Source: Corallococcus caeni (GTDB taxonomy: Bacteria > Myxococcota > Myxococcia > Myxococcales > Myxococcaceae). Taken from it: DNA of 64,000 nucleotides. Location: positions 558,001-622,000 of the forward strand of contig NZ_BTTW01000003.1 of NCBI RefSeq assembly GCF_036245865.1. Reading direction: 5' to 3'. Within the stretch, counting starts at the first letter, position 1, and each line of letters opens with the position of its first letter. The position numbers were made by a program, and so were the translations under genes. This document shows positions 12,001 to 22,976 of this stretch, piece by piece. The notes under the pieces are model-generated. The model saw only the letters and a program-made list of their open reading frames with translations. It had not been told where the DNA came from and made no database searches.

Positions 12001-15000
12001 CGCGCATCCAGGGCCGCGTACGTGAGCGTGCGGCCCTCGTGCTCCACGGCGATGGCGTCGGGTGCGCGCCGGACCTGCGCGTCGAAGAGGTCCAGCAGGG
12101 GCGGCTCGCGCAGCGGCCGGACGTCCGGCGCGCTGAAGTCGTTGAGCACCTGCTCGCGCTCCGCCGCGTCCATCAGGGGCAGCAGGCGCACGGGCGTCGA
12201 GGCTTCGCGGGCCACGGCCTCCAGCAGCACCCGGAAGTGGTTGGCGAACCGCGCCGCGGCGTCCGCGGAGAAGAGGTCGCGGCTGTATTCGAGCGTGCCC
12301 TCCAGCCCCCCGTCCTGCGCGGTGAGCGACAGGATGAGGTCGAAGCGCGCGGTCTCCGTCGACGTGGGCAGCCGCTCCACGCGGACGCCAGGCAGGGCCG
12401 GCGCGGACAGCGGTGCGTTCTGCAGCACGAACATCACCTGGAACAGCGGGGTCCGGTCGCCGCCGCGCGCCTGCGCCACCGCCTCCACGAGCTGTTCGTA
12501 GGGCACGTCCTGGTGCGCGAACGCGGCCAGGGAGGACTCGCGCACGCGGTCCAGGAGCGCGGAGAAGCGGGGCGCTCCGTCCAGGCGCGCGCGCAGCACC
12601 AGCGTGTTGAGGAACACGCCGATGAGGGGCTCCAGCTCCGGCCGGGTGCGGTGGGCCACGGGCGTGCCCACGGCGAAGTCGTCCTGCCCGGAGTAGCGCG
12701 ACAGCACGGCCTGGTAGCCGGCCATCAGCACCATGAACAGCGTGGCGTCATGCGCGCGGCCCACCTGCTCCAGCGAGCGCACCAGGGCCGCGGGCAGCGT
12801 GAAGACGTGCGTGTCCCCACGCGTCGACCGCGTCCCGGGCAGCCCCTGCGCGGCGGGGAGGGTGAGCACGGGCACGTCCTTCAGGGACTCGCGCAGCGCG
12901 CCCAGGTGGGCTCGCGAAGTCTCGGAGTCGCCCTGCTGGCGCTGCCATGCGGCGAAGTCCGCGGCCTGCACCTCCAGCGCCGGCAGCGGCGACGGCCGTC
13001 CCTCCGCGAGCGCCGAGTAGAGGCTGCCCACCTCGTGCACCAGCACGCCCATGGACCAGCCATCCGTGACGATGTGGTGCATGCACAGCAGCAGCACGTG
13101 TTCGTCCGGAGCCAGCCGGAGCAGCCGCGTGCGCAGCAGCGGGCCCGTGCCCAGGTCGAACGGCCACGTCGCGTCCTCGCGCATGCGCTGCCGCAGGGTG
13201 GCCTCGCGCGCGTCGCCTTCGGGAAGGGCCTCCACCGGGAGCGGCCACTCCGCGGGCGGAGCGTGGATGCGCTGGAGCGGCTGGCCATCGCGCTCCTCGA
13301 ACGTGGTGCGCAGTGGTTCGTGCCGGCGGACGACCTCCGCGAAGGTGCGGCGCAGCACCTCTACGTCCAGGGGACCGGAGAGCCGCAGGGCCAGGGGGAT
13401 GTTGTAGAGGGCCTGACCGGGCTCCAGCCGGTCCAGGAACCACATGCGCTGCTGCGCGAACGACAGCGGCAGCGCCCCGTCCCGGGACACGGTGGGGATG
13501 GGGTCGGCGGGATGCCGCGAGGGAAGCGCCTCGATGCGCTCCGCGAGCCGCGCCACGGTGGGGGCGTCGAAGAGCGCGCGCACGGGCAGGTCCACGCCGA
13601 AGCGGGCGCCCACGCGGGTGATGAGCTGGGTGGCCAGCAGTGAATGCCCCCCGAGCGCGAAGAAGTCATCGTGCGCGCCCACGCGCTCCACGTGCAGCAC
13701 GTCCTGGAACAGCGCGGCCAGCTTCTCCTGAAGCGGCGTCAGGGGACCGGCATCCCCGGTGGTGGGAGCGGCCGTGGGGGCGGGCAGGGCGCGGCGATCC
13801 ACCTTGCCGTTGGGCGTGAGGGGCAGGGCGCCCAGGCCGACGACGGCCGCAGGCACCATGTACCCGGGGAGGCGGGAGCGCAGGTGTTCGCGCAGCGCGT
13901 CCGCGTCCACGGAGGCGGGGACGACGTAGGCCACGAGGCGCTGTTCGCCGGGCACGTCCTCGCGCACGGCGACCACGGCCTCGCGGACCTCGGGGTGCGT
14001 GCGGAGCGCGGCCTCGATCTCGCCCGGTTCGATGCGGAAGCCGCGCAGCTTCACCTGGTGGTCGATGCGGCCCAGGAACTCCAGCGTCCCATCCGCGAGC
14101 CAGCGCGCCCGATCGCCCGTGCGGTACATCCGCGTGCCCGGCTCGTCACGGAACGCGTCCGGCACGAAACGCTCGGCCGTCAGGTCCGCGCGGCCCAGGT
14201 AGCCGCGCACCACGCCTTCACCGCCGATGAACAACTCACCCGGGACACCGACCGGCACCGGCTGAAGCCGGGCGTCCAAGATGTAGAGCCCGGTGTTCGC
14301 CAGCGGCCGTCCCAGCGACACCGTTCCTGTCGTGGCCGCCTCGACGCGATGCATGGACGACCACACCGTGGTCTCGGTGGGGCCGTACATGTTGAGCAGG
14401 GTCGGGACGTGAGCCCACAACAGCGTGGCAAGGCCACCCGGGAGCGCTTCGCCGCCCACGAGCAGCTGCCGCAGACCGCTCAGCGCGTGCAGCGCGCGAG
14501 GCTCCTCCACGAGGGCGCGCGCGTAGGACGGCGTGCACTGGAAGTGGGTGACGGCGTGATGCTCCAGTGTCTCCGCGAGCGCGGCGGGCTCCAGGCCCGT
14601 TGGCGCGAGCACCACCTGGAAGCCGCGCGTCCAGGACCAGAGCAACTCCAGCACGGAGATGTCGAAGGAGATGCTCGTCATCGCCAGCCACGTGCCCGGG
14701 CACGGCGCGACGTGCGCATCCATCGCGCGGAAGAAGTTCATCACCGTCCGGTGCGGCACGCCCACGCCCTTGGGCCGCCCCGTCGAACCGGATGTGTAGA
14801 GGACATAAGCGAGCGTCCGCGCGTCACTCGCGGACCGCACGAAGTCCCCGCCCACCGAAGGGTCCACGTCGTCGAGGAAGAGCCTGCGCTCGGTCGGCAC
14901 CGCGACCACGTCCTCCAGGTGCCGGGGGCTCACGAGGACCTTCGCCCCGGAGTCCTCCCACATCGCGGCCAGCCGCTGCGCCGGGTACGCCGGATCCAAC

Positions 15001-18000
15001 GGCAGGTAGGCCGCGCCCGCCTCCAGGATGCCGAGCAGCCCCACGGCCAGCTCCGCCGTGCGGTCCACACAGAGTCCCACGACGGACTCCGGCCCCACGC
15101 CCCGCTGTCTCAGCGTGTGCGCCAGGGCCCGGGCCCGCGCGCGCAGCTCCCGGTAGGTCAGCCGCGTCTCGCCAGCGACGAGCGCCACGGCATCAGGGGT
15201 GCGGGCCACCTGCGCCGCGAAGCGCGCGGAGACGGTGGCGTCCGACGGGTACTCGATGTCGGGTCCCCGTGACAGTGCGCGCAGGTGTTCCGCTTCCGAG
15301 GCGTCCAGCCAAGGCAGTGCGTCCACGGTGCGTGAAGGGTCCGCGACCGCGGCCTCCAGCAGCACGCGCAGGTGCCCGGCGAGGCGGGCCACGGTGTCCG
15401 CGTCGAAGAGGTCAGTGGCGTACTCCAGCCAGCCCTCGAAGCCCCGGGGGGACTCGGCGAGCGAGAGCGTCAGGTCGAACATCGCCGTGCCGGGGTGTAC
15501 TTCCACCAGCCGCGACTGGAGGCCCGGCAGCACCGGGGCGCCCACCTGCGCGCCCTGGAGGATGAACATCACCTGGAAGAGGGGCGTGTGCCCGCGCTCG
15601 CGCGTGGGCTGGAGTGCTTCCACCAGCTTCTCGAAGGGCACGTCCTGGTGCGCATACGCGCCCATTGCCGTGGCGCGCACCCGGCCCAGCAGCTCCCGGA
15701 AGGTGGGCGCGCCGGACAGCCGCGTGCGCATCACCAGCGTGTTGACGAAGAAGCCCACCAGGCCCTGGAGTTCCGCGCGGCCCCGGCCCGCGATGGCCGT
15801 GCCCACGCTGACGTCGTCCTGCCCCGCGCGGCGAGCGAGCACCGCCTGGAAGCCCGCCAGCAGCACCATGAAGGGCGTGACGCCCTCGCGCACCGCCAGC
15901 TTTCGCACCGCTTCGGCCAGCCGCGAGTCCAGCACCACCGGCACCCGAGCGCCCTGCGTCCCACGCTCGGCGGGACGCGGCCGGTCCGTGGCCAGCTCCA
16001 GCAACCGGGGTGCACCTGAAAGCTGCTTGCGCCAGTAGTCCAGTTGCGACGTCAGCGCGGCGCCATCCAGCCACTCCCGCTGCCACTCCGCGTAGTCGGC
16101 GTATCCCAGCGGCAGCGCGGGCAGAGGAGAAGGCCGGCCCTCGCGCAGCGCCGCGTAGAGGGCGGACACCTCACGCACCAGCACCGCCATGGACGTGCCG
16201 TCCGACACGGCGTGGTGCATGACGAGCACCAGCACGTGCGTGCGCTCCTCCAGCGTCAGCAGCGTGGCGCGCACCAGCGGGCCGCGCGTCAGGTCGAACG
16301 GGCGTCGGGCCTCTTCATCGGCCAACCGGGAGGCTTCCGCCTCGCGGGCCTCCACCGGCAGGGCCATCAGCGACACTCGCGCCAGCGGCAGCACCGCGTC
16401 CTTCGAGATGAGCTGGAGGGGCCGTCCGTCCTGCTCCCCAAAGGAAGTCCTCAGCGCGTCATGGCGCGCCGCGAGCGCCGTGAGGCTGCCCTCCAGCGCG
16501 GCCACATCCAGCTCGCCTTCCAGCCGCACCGCCGCGGGCAGGTTGTACGCCACGTCCCCCGGCGCGTACTTGTCGAGGAACCACAGCCGCGCCTGAGCAA
16601 ACGACACGGCCCGGGCACCCTCGACGTCCCGGCGACGCAGCGTGCTCGACGCCGGACCCGCCGACGAACGCAGCGAGAGCAGCTGCCGCGCCAGGGACGT
16701 GATGCTCGGCCCCTGGAGCAACCACTCCATCGGCACCGTCAGGCCCGTGCCCGTTCCCACCTCGTGCGCCAGCTCCACCGCGCCCAACGAGTCCAGTCCG
16801 TAGCGCGTGACCGGGGCCTCGACGTCGATCTCCTCACGGCGCATGCGCACGTGCCGGGCCACGACATCGCGCAGCCACGCAACCAAAGCCTCCGCGTCCG
16901 GATTCGCGGCCAGGGACACCACATCGCGCCTGGTCACCGCCTCGCGTGTTCCAGAGCCCGCACCGAGGGATGCGTGTGAACCCGAAACGCCCAACGCATC
17001 GCGCGTGCCGGAACCCGCGCCAGTTGCGGATGACCTGATGGCTCCAGGAAGGTCGACCCTCCCGGTGGAAGCCAGGGGCCCGGATGCACCGGAGTCCTCA
17101 GCGGCGGTCCCGTTGCCGGAAACCATGCTGGAACCCGAAGGGAGGGGAGCTTCGGACGACGACACCGCGCCACCCGGTAGCTCCTCCCGCCACGCCATCA
17201 CCTCCTGCAACGTCGCGGTCAGGAAGGCCGCACGGCACGCGTGCCGCTGCACCTTGCCGCTGGACGTCTTGGGCAGGCTGCCCGGTTCAATGAGCACCAC
17301 CGCGTGCGCCTGCACCTCATGCGACTCCGCCAGCCGCTGCCGGATGGCTCCCACCGCGACGTCCGCCACCTCCAGCTGCTTCCGCAGGTCCCCCAGCCGC
17401 CGGACGTCGATCTCCTGCACGACGACCGCGCGCTCCTCGCCCGCCACCTCCACCGCGAACACCGCGCCACCACCGGGCCGCAGCGCCGCGTGCGCCGCCT
17501 CCACCGTCGCCTCCAGGTCCTGGGGGTAGTGGTTGCGGCCACGCAGGATGATGAGGTCCTTGCGCCGCCCGGTGACGTACAGCTCGCCATCCGGCCGCAG
17601 GAAGCCCAGGTCGCCCGTGCGCAGATACGGCCCGCCGTCCTCCCGGGCGATGCGCGCCTGGAACGTCTCGCGCGTGGCGTCCTCACGGCCCCAGTAGCCC
17701 TGGGCGACGCTCGACCCCGACACCCAGACCTCGCCCACCTCGCCGGCCGCGCGCCGCTCCAGCGTCTCCGGATCCACGATGGCGATGCGCTGCTCCGCCA
17801 GCGTCCGGCCACACCCGACCAGCGTCCGGGCACCCGGCTCCGCCGCGCCCACTTCCTCCGCGCAGTGCCGCTCCAGCGCTCCGCCCGAAATCGTCACCGA
17901 CACCGGCGGGGCCGACTTATCGCCACCGGAGACGATGAGCGTGCCCTCCGCCAGGCCATAGCAGGGGTAGAACGCCTCGCGCCGGAAGCCGCTGGGACCG

Positions 18001-18938
18001 AACGCTTCCATGAAGCGCTCCAGCGTCTCCGGGCGGATGGGCTCCGCGCCGCAGAACGCGACCTCCCACCGGCTCAAATCCAACGCCTGGCGCTGCTCCG
18101 GCGTGCTCTTGCGCACGCACAGGTCGAACGCGAAGTTCGGCCCGCCGCTGATGGTGCCCCCGAAGCGCGACACCGCCTCCAGCCACGCCATGGGCCGCTT
18201 GAGGAACGCCATCGGTGACATCAGCGCCACGGGGAACCCACCGTGCAGCGGCTCCAGGATGCCGCCGATGAGGCCCATGTCGTGGTACGGCGGCAGCCAG
18301 ATGACGCCCACGCTGTCCGCCCGCGCCTGGAACGCGCCGTGGATCAGCGACAGGTTGTGCAGCAGGTTCCCGTGCGTGAGCATCACGCCCTTGGGCGTGC
18401 CCGTGCTCCCGGACGTGTACTGGAGGAACGCGAGCGACTCCGCCCCCACGCCCTCGGGCGCCACCCAGTCCCGCTCACCGCCCTCCGGCAGCGCATCCGT
18501 CGCCATCCAGTGCAGCGCGCGGAAGTCCGGCGCCTGCTCGAAGACGAAGTCCGACAGCTCCAGGATGCCGGACGTGGTGAGGACCACCGACGCCCTCGCG
18601 TCCTGGATGATGGCGCGCAGGCGGGGCAGGGTGCGCTCCAGCCGCATCGGATCCGGCGGATACGCGGGCACCGCCACCGCGCCCGCGTACAGACAGCCGA
18701 AGAAGCCCGCGACGTAGTCCAGCCCCGGCGGGTACAGGAGCAGCACGCGCTCGCCCACCGCGCCCCGCTCACGCAGCGCCGTCGCGATCCTCCGCGCGCG
18801 CACGTCCAGATCCGCCGCGCTCCAGACGGTCTCTTCGCCGTCGCCGTCTCCCAGGAAGGTATAGAGCGGCGCATGGGCGGAAGGCCCATGGACAAGCTTC
18901 AACAGGACGCCAGGAAGGGTTCGCGAGAAGTCGGGCAC
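1..18938 (-). CDS. Giant hybrid NRPS/PKS (lipopeptide type), 5' part, truncated by window edge
   Basis: At least 6312 codons with no stop, running off base 1. Domains by approximate residue: FAAL 1-575 (HDMGLIGGIL motif), ACP 665-755 (GLDSLG), C1 770-1210 (HHAVSDG), A1 1225-1720, PCP1 1732-1805, C2 1815-2255 (HHIVTDG), A2 2275-2780, PCP2 2790-2865, C3 2870-3310 (HHVVSDG), A3 3330-3840, PCP3 3850-3925 (LGATSL), KS 3950-4380 (TACSTG, EAHGTAT, KTNVGH), AT 4475-4825 (GHSFGEY; HAFH, a malonyl-type motif), low-complexity linker 4830-5010, PCP4 5015-5090 (GGNSL), C4 5110-5550 (HHIVSDT), then an A-like domain from 5570 interrupted by a luciferase-like monooxygenase. There is no KR, DH, ER or release domain in view. 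Hand-read 10-residue codes: A1 DILQLGMVWK (close to published Gly codes), A2 DIFMYAFVGK, A3 DGLHHGAVVK; the last two are not assigned. The start is a GTG at 18938 with only a weak ribosome site; an in-frame TTG at 18959 is the alternative. Confidence 0.93.
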   Translation of the reverse strand, partial: MPDFSRTLPGVLLKLVHGPSAHAPLYTFLGDGDGEETVWSAADLDVRARRIATALRERGAVGERVLLLYPPGLDYVAGFFGCLYAGAVAVPAYPPDPMRLERTLPRLRAIIQDARASVVLTTSGILELSDFVFEQAPDFRALHWMATDALPEGGERDWVAPEGVGAESLAFLQYTSGSTGTPKGVMLTHGNLLHNLSLIHGAFQARADSVGVIWLPPYHDMGLIGGILEPLHGGFPVALMSPMAFLKRPMAWLEAVSRFGGTISGGPNFAFDLCVRKSTPEQRQALDLSRWEVAFCGAEPIRPETLERFMEAFGPSGFRREAFYPCYGLAEGTLIVSGGDKSAPPVSVTISGGALERHCAEEVGAAEPGARTLVGCGRTLAEQRIAIVDPETLERRAAGEVGEVWVSGSSVAQGYWGREDATRETFQARIAREDGGPYLRTGDLGFLRPDGELYVTGRRKDLIILRGRNHYPQDLEATVEAAHAALRPGGGAVFAVEVAGEERAVVVQEIDVRRLGDLRKQLEVADVAVGAIRQRLAESHEVQAHAVVLIEPGSLPKTSSGKVQRHACRAAFLTATLQEVMAWREELPGGAVSSSEAPLPSGSSMVSGNGTAAEDSGASGPLASTGRVDLPGAIRSSATGAGSGTRDALGVSGSHASLGAGSGTREAVTRRDVVSLAANPDAEALVAWLRDVVARHVRMRREEIDVEAPVTRYGLDSLGAVELAHEVGTGTGLTVPMEWLLQGPSITSLARQLLSLRSSAGPASSTLRRRDVEGARAVSFAQARLWFLDKYAPGDVAYNLPAAVRLEGELDVAALEGSLTALAARHDALRTSFGEQDGRPLQLISKDAVLPLARVSLMALPVEAREAEASRLADEEARRPFDLTRGPLVRATLLTLEERTHVLVLVMHHAVSDGTSMAVLVREVSALYAALREGRPSPLPALPLGYADYAEWQREWLDGAALTSQLDYWRKQLSGAPRLLELATDRPRPAERGTQGARVPVVLDSRLAEAVRKLAVREGVTPFMVLLAGFQAVLARRAGQDDVSVGTAIAGRGRAELQGLVGFFVNTLVMRTRLSGAPTFRELLGRVRATAMGAYAHQDVPFEKLVEALQPTRERGHTPLFQVMFILQGAQVGAPVLPGLQSRLVEVHPGTAMFDLTLSLAESPRGFEGWLEYATDLFDADTVARLAGHLRVLLEAAVADPSRTVDALPWLDASEAEHLRALSRGPDIEYPSDATVSARFAAQVARTPDAVALVAGETRLTYRELRARARALAHTLRQRGVGPESVVGLCVDRTAELAVGLLGILEAGAAYLPLDPAYPAQRLAAMWEDSGAKVLVSPRHLEDVVAVPTERRLFLDDVDPSVGGDFVRSASDARTLAYVLYTSGSTGRPKGVGVPHRTVMNFFRAMDAHVAPCPGTWLAMTSISFDISVLELLWSWTRGFQVVLAPTGLEPAALAETLEHHAVTHFQCTPSYARALVEEPRALHALSGLRQLLVGGEALPGGLATLLWAHVPTLLNMYGPTETTVWSSMHRVEAATTGTVSLGRPLANTGLYILDARLQPVPVGVPGELFIGGEGVVRGYLGRADLTAERFVPDAFRDEPGTRMYRTGDRARWLADGTLEFLGRIDHQVKLRGFRIEPGEIEAALRTHPEVREAVVAVREDVPGEQRLVAYVVPASVDADALREHLRSRLPGYMVPAAVVGLGALPLTPNGKVDRRALPAPTAAPTTGDAGPLTPLQEKLAALFQDVLHVERVGAHDDFFALGGHSLLATQLITRVGARFGVDLPVRALFDAPTVARLAERIEALPSRHPADPIPTVSRDGALPLSFAQQRMWFLDRLEPGQALYNIPLALRLSGPLDVEVLRRTFAEVVRRHEPLRTTFEERDGQPLQRIHAPPAEWPLPVEALPEGDAREATLRQRMREDATWPFDLGTGPLLRTRLLRLAPDEHVLLLCMHHIVTDGWSMGVLVHEVGSLYSALAEGRPSPLPALEVQAADFAAWQRQQGDSETSRAHLGALRESLKDVPVLTLPAAQGLPGTRSTRGDTHVFTLPAALVRSLEQVGRAHDATLFMVLMAGYQAVLSRYSGQDDFAVGTPVAHRTRPELEPLIGVFLNTLVLRARLDGAPRFSALLDRVRESSLAAFAHQDVPYEQLVEAVAQARGGDRTPLFQVMFVLQNAPLSAPALPGVRVERLPTSTETARFDLILSLTAQDGGLEGTLEYSRDLFSADAAARFANHFRVLLEAVAREASTPVRLLPLMDAAEREQVLNDFSAPDVRPLREPPLLDLFDAQVRRAPDAIAVEHEGRTLTYAALDARANQLARHLLARGLQPEGRVGLCVERGLDLVVGMLGILKAGGAYVPLDPLYPASRLTFMFQDAGLSLVVTERSLPEAVQDRAWPTVSLEADREELTRHDTSSPGVRLLPNQLVYILYTSGSTGTPKGVGVTYASIVHVVRDTNYVQITPDDRMVQAGTPSFDIATFEVWGALLNGARLVILPRDVTLAPAQLARALRETGATTAMFPTALFHTVAREVPDAFATMRAVYFAGEAANADAIRAVLRAGPPVQLVNFYGPTEITVGASTQVLNGLPEHVTIVPIGRPMTRCRTYVLDAHLQPVPVGIPGELYLGGDGVARGYLGRPALTAERFVPLPFGDVPGARLYRTGDRVRWMADGTLEFLGRMDTQVKLRGFRIELGEVEAIVRQHPSVKASAAGVLDDGEGDPRLVAWYVPKAPLDAAELRAFVSERLPAPLVPAAFVPLDALPLTPVGKVDRKALPAPDARSVAAAPERPVRMTPFQQRIADLFRDVLRVPQVGVHDDFFALGGHSLLATRLLSRVRSTFQVELPLRGLFEGATVADVTEAVEAQLLTQTDLPRVPAIRKVARDGELPLSFAQQRLWLVEQLQPGATPYILLGAVRLEGALDAEALRRALEVLVERHEALRTTFTLKGRDPVQRIQSTPAWTLPVTDLGDVPASDREAAVQRLAREEAGRPFDLGTGPLLRTRLLRLTPSHHVLLLGMHHVVSDGWSLGVMVREVASAYAAFASGAAPALPALPIQYADFAAWQRGWLQGDVLADEVAWWKEQLAGAPRVLDLPTDKPRPTTRSPHGALLPVHVPRDLTDRLAGLARSEGATPFMALLAVWQALLSRYSRQEDLLVGAPIAGRTHGDVEGLVGFFVNTLALRARIRPEASYRALLGQVRDTTLAAYEHQDLPFEKLVEELQVPRDLGRTPLVQAVFALQNAPAGVLEAPGLRMELLEVDAGTAHFDLGLLLTETPDGLRGSIEYSTDLFERDTVARLAGHLRVLLESAVAGPDVPLSALPWLTPEERQQVLVAWNDTALPYPSDSTVAARFAMQAARQPDAVAVEDGDERLTYSQLDARANQLAHVLRARGVGPDVPVALCLERSVGFVVTVLGILKAGGAYVPLDASYPAQRLSFMLEDARPHLLVTTRELRGRLHLPDASLPCLFLEELSLAEQPVTAPETGVGPRHLAYVIFTSGSGGRPKGVGIEQRGLLRLMHSAPYTRYGARDTGLLFAPVSFDGSVLELWTPLLHGGRLVVFPGNVPAGDMDTLARVVERHGVTFVHLPSGLFSQLMEHRPDILGRLRELHAGGDIISAPHVRKAVESLGIPFTNAYGPTECSVVATTFTVERPEQVALSVPIGAPLANTSVYVLDARLHPVPVGVPGELFLGGDGVARGYVSRPDLTAERFVPDAHGVTPGARLYRTGDLVRWRPDGTLEFLGRADHQVKVRGFRIELAEVEAALRDLPAVQEAAVVVREDVPGDKRLVAYAMPRVGHVLEASAMRAALRQRLPEYMVPSVFVTLTTLPLNPSGKVDRKALPAPDAASTGRQGRFVEPSHPLEQRLAPVFARELGTDKVGAQDHLFEDLGATSLTVVRLAARLREELQREVPVVWLFEHPTLEGIVQRLERESQGPSAAPPVAPAPGHRPREAPKAGASGGIAIIGMAGRFPGAMTVAEFWRNLRGGVESISRFSPEELEHMPALPEGLELWHHPAFVPAAGVLGGVDQFDHTFFDMSLREARFTDPQQRLFLQTAWAALEDAGIDPDRFPGAISLYAGATGSGYTDAVRQAMPLDAASFMELHGTATHESLATKTSFKLGLTGESTLLYTACSTGLVAVHLACQSLRTGQSDVALAGATRLSVPQRTGYVHQEGLIFSPDGHCRAFDAKAGGTLSGNGVGAVVLKRLEDAVRDGDAIYAVIRGSALNNDGRHKSGFTAPSVQGQAAVVSQALANAGVAPEAVGYVEAHGTATPLGDPIEVAALTRAYGLGAEHRGRIALASLKTNVGHLDTVAGLAGLMKAALSLHHGEIPPSLHFERPNPQIDFDAGPFFVNTTLRSWPRGETPRFAAVSSFGIGGTNAHAVLEEAPMRQSGSTTRSHQLVVLSARSQEALQAAARQLDAHVAEGVDAQALADLAFTHAVGRKAFEYRKAFVVKDAADLARQLRKPVVAVKGEKRAPRVAFVFSGQGAQRVAMGRELAEASPRFRAHLDACLALLEAPLRARVSKLLSPEAGAEAEATAALADTRVALPALFSVQVSLARLWQDLGVTPYAVMGHSFGEYAAACVAGVLSLEDAMRLTVARGELMHRMPPGAMLAVALPVAQVQPLLSGRLELAAVNAPDRCVVSGPVEEVERLEAELKGRKAGAVRMPAPHAFHSVDVEPVMPELARVVGTLRRSEPTLRYVSSLTGTVAQPGQLADPRYWTEQMRRPVHFTRAVETLQEEGCAVLLEVGPGQDVTPLVRANLTREENGRRVQALASLRVSGTTTEQMGWLQAVGELWTAGVAVDWSAFYAHEQRLRMHLPTYVFQEKTVWVEPKAQGPASGRITTATRSPAQVNGAEAVRPDSAGASVSAGAASLGGTDGLSGTAHLSGAAREAMPTDNRIAGPSSSHSGAASSSFGTTHAATASFGNTHPATQTATAFAGTGRVATLTETASFDGPPSVTSTSAAFTPSQPQADAASLTPSQPQTAAASLDRSQMPTDAEDFDEPVTSAPASSQPVRDDAPRGEVEERVAALWRERLGLEFVGRNDDFLEIGGNSLTAAQLLNQVRDAFGVNLPLAALFEAPTVAGIAERLVPLLRQAPRAPVSVELPLVPLPRTGVLPLSFVQERVWRLEQHLPGLSAYNIPFVLRLEGDVNADVLERGIQEIVQRHEALRTTYDVVDGRPVQRFHAHMRVPLTRVELRGPMETREPEAMRLAREDAAKPYDLVNGPVVRTTLVRLDTQLHMLLGGIHHIVSDTLSIALFVQELGHLYNAFLQGRPSPLPPLPVQYADFGAWQRNSIAGNRLPEQDQGWRQRLAGMPRKLDLPTDRPRPTESPLTSARMTVDFPPALARELTAFTRREGFTGYMTVLAAWQTLLHRYSGQTDVIVGTPIANRTRPELLPLIGYVAHSAAFRTRFTDGLTFRDLLAQVRDEVADAQTRPDVPFEYLVEALIPGKDIGRGRMTDSVFVYHTGAGAGAATLELTGMRGSLVEVPGTPVQWGATLADLTLVLSEAPGRVHGALEYATELFDAPTVARLVEHFEVLLAAALARPETPVSHLPLATEAERRAWPAPRATPGFTSVPALLAERRARHADATAVSRGDTHWTWAELGARADALASQLKSLGVTAGTPVAVCLRSSPEKLAALWGVLAAGGAGIALGPADLGQLPVYAPEGARVPVLVTTRALVASVRVEASRVVYVEDVDASGASFSASVDADALAWLLSTGSGQPAWALGHRELSEFFTGLDARLSPPDGGAWLSASEASADRPELEALWALTRGLRVVYPPERITAGLVSLGGGGPRAKAMDLSLIYFANDEDTLQGPKYELLLEGAKFADANGFSAVWTPERHFHSFGGLYPQPAVVSAGLATITKHLHLRSGSVVLPLHDPLLIAEQWSVVDNLSQGRVGLSVATGWHTQDFTFAPANFEKRREILVEKLATLRALWRGERFKRPGGAGTTMEAVLRPKPVQKELPVWLTATSNPETFRMAGELGAGVLTGLLSHSLEEMKPKIALYREAWRRNGHPGRGHITCMLHTYLGDDDQEVLRLVRQPLLAYFRSSVDIVTSLLLTQGYQGEIKKLSAEDIDALLEHTFENHAKTTGLVGTVDGAVKRLRDVRAADVDEVAALIDFGLETPVVLEGLRRLAVVRERMDAEAAVRQEQVLVEAEAGVEGLLELARASGAVLVHTSARLARTLSELSGARESLAHVGALVVEGASVELGAALHRAAGVEVWLSGDAQEGALLPRTPRERIPANLQTWVLDAAGQPVPAGVVGELALAGAGLPTALWRAGDEEHRRLVPHPREAAARLYRTGR
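515..1550 (-). other. Luciferase-like monooxygenase domain inserted in a degenerate A domain
   Basis: This is a domain of the giant synthetase (about residues 5800-6145). It starts near the Met codon at 1525 (MDLSLIYFAN) and carries AVWTPERHFHSFGGLYPQPA, ATGWHTQDF and WLTATSNPETF, typical of the flavin-dependent luciferase-like monooxygenases found inside NRPS/PKS proteins (family TIGR04020 from memory). The A-like sequence before it (about 2220-1570) has TGSGQPAWALG where the ATP-binding A3 motif TSGSTGxPKG is expected. The sequence after it (about 500-1) resumes A-domain similarity with LVVEGASV, but has VWLSGDAQEGALLPR where NxYGPTE (A5) should be, followed by a normal A7 (LYRTG). The insertion therefore lies between A4 and A5, which as I recall is where the oxygenase sits in the terminal module of myxothiazol MtaG and melithiazol MelG. 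Confidence 0.9.
3930..4450 (-). repeat. Low-complexity AT-PCP linker with short tandem repeats
   Basis: The roughly 180-residue stretch between AT and PCP4 is rich in Ala, Ser, Thr and Gly. Near 3955-4060 the peptide TPSQPQ followed by A/T-rich residues and AASL is repeated in tandem. Near 4130-4215 ASFGNTH/SSFGTTH and TAT/ATA units recur. The bases repeat as well: ctgcggctg-gacggggtga occurs twice. It looks like a flexible interdomain tether that has grown by slippage. No catalytic motif (KR, ER or DH) was found in it. Confidence 0.75.
16925..17200 (-). repeat. Gly/Ser-rich FAAL-ACP linker with imperfect repeats
   Basis: The linker between the FAAL and the first ACP contains two copies of GAGSGTR(D/E)A(L/V) separated by SGSHASL, encoded by imperfect repeats of about 42 bases. 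It is a probable flexible tether that keeps reading frame with the flanking domains. Confidence 0.6.
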
Positions 18939-19076
18939 GGGGGGCCGTCCATGTGTCAAAAACCGCCGACACTTAATAGCAGCCCTGGTACTCGATCCCG
19001 TAGGCACTCGCGGTGATGAATTCCCTTCGAAGGCTCCCGCCGCCAGCCCACTCGGCGAGCGAGAACCCGCCGGGAA

Positions 19077-22909
<3,833 letters not shown>

Positions 22910-22928
22910 CCGGAAGGGTGGGCGCCGG

Positions 22929-22962
22929 TCCCCGCCCCGGGGAGAAGCTCCGGGGCAGGGGA
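22929..22962. terminator. Hairpin between convergent guaB and lipoprotein gene
   Basis: TCCCCGCCCCGG, loop GGAGAAGCT, CCGGGGCAGGGGA pair with one bulged base. The hairpin lies 20 bases after the guaB stop and just before the end of the opposing gene. There is no clear U tract on either strand, so it may be a bidirectional or factor-assisted terminator. Confidence 0.5.
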
Positions 22963-22976
22963 GGGCAGGCAGGGGC

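Noticed and set aside
42-13643. Very long plus-strand open frames (for example 4155-13643, 3162 codons)
   Set aside because: They are antisense to the NRPS/PKS domains, have no domain similarity and are rich in Arg, His, Gln and Gly, as expected from high-GC shadow frames.
18951-18959. TTGACA just upstream of the synthetase start as a -35 box
   Set aside because: There is not enough room (about 20 bases) for a -10 and a transcription start before the GTG.
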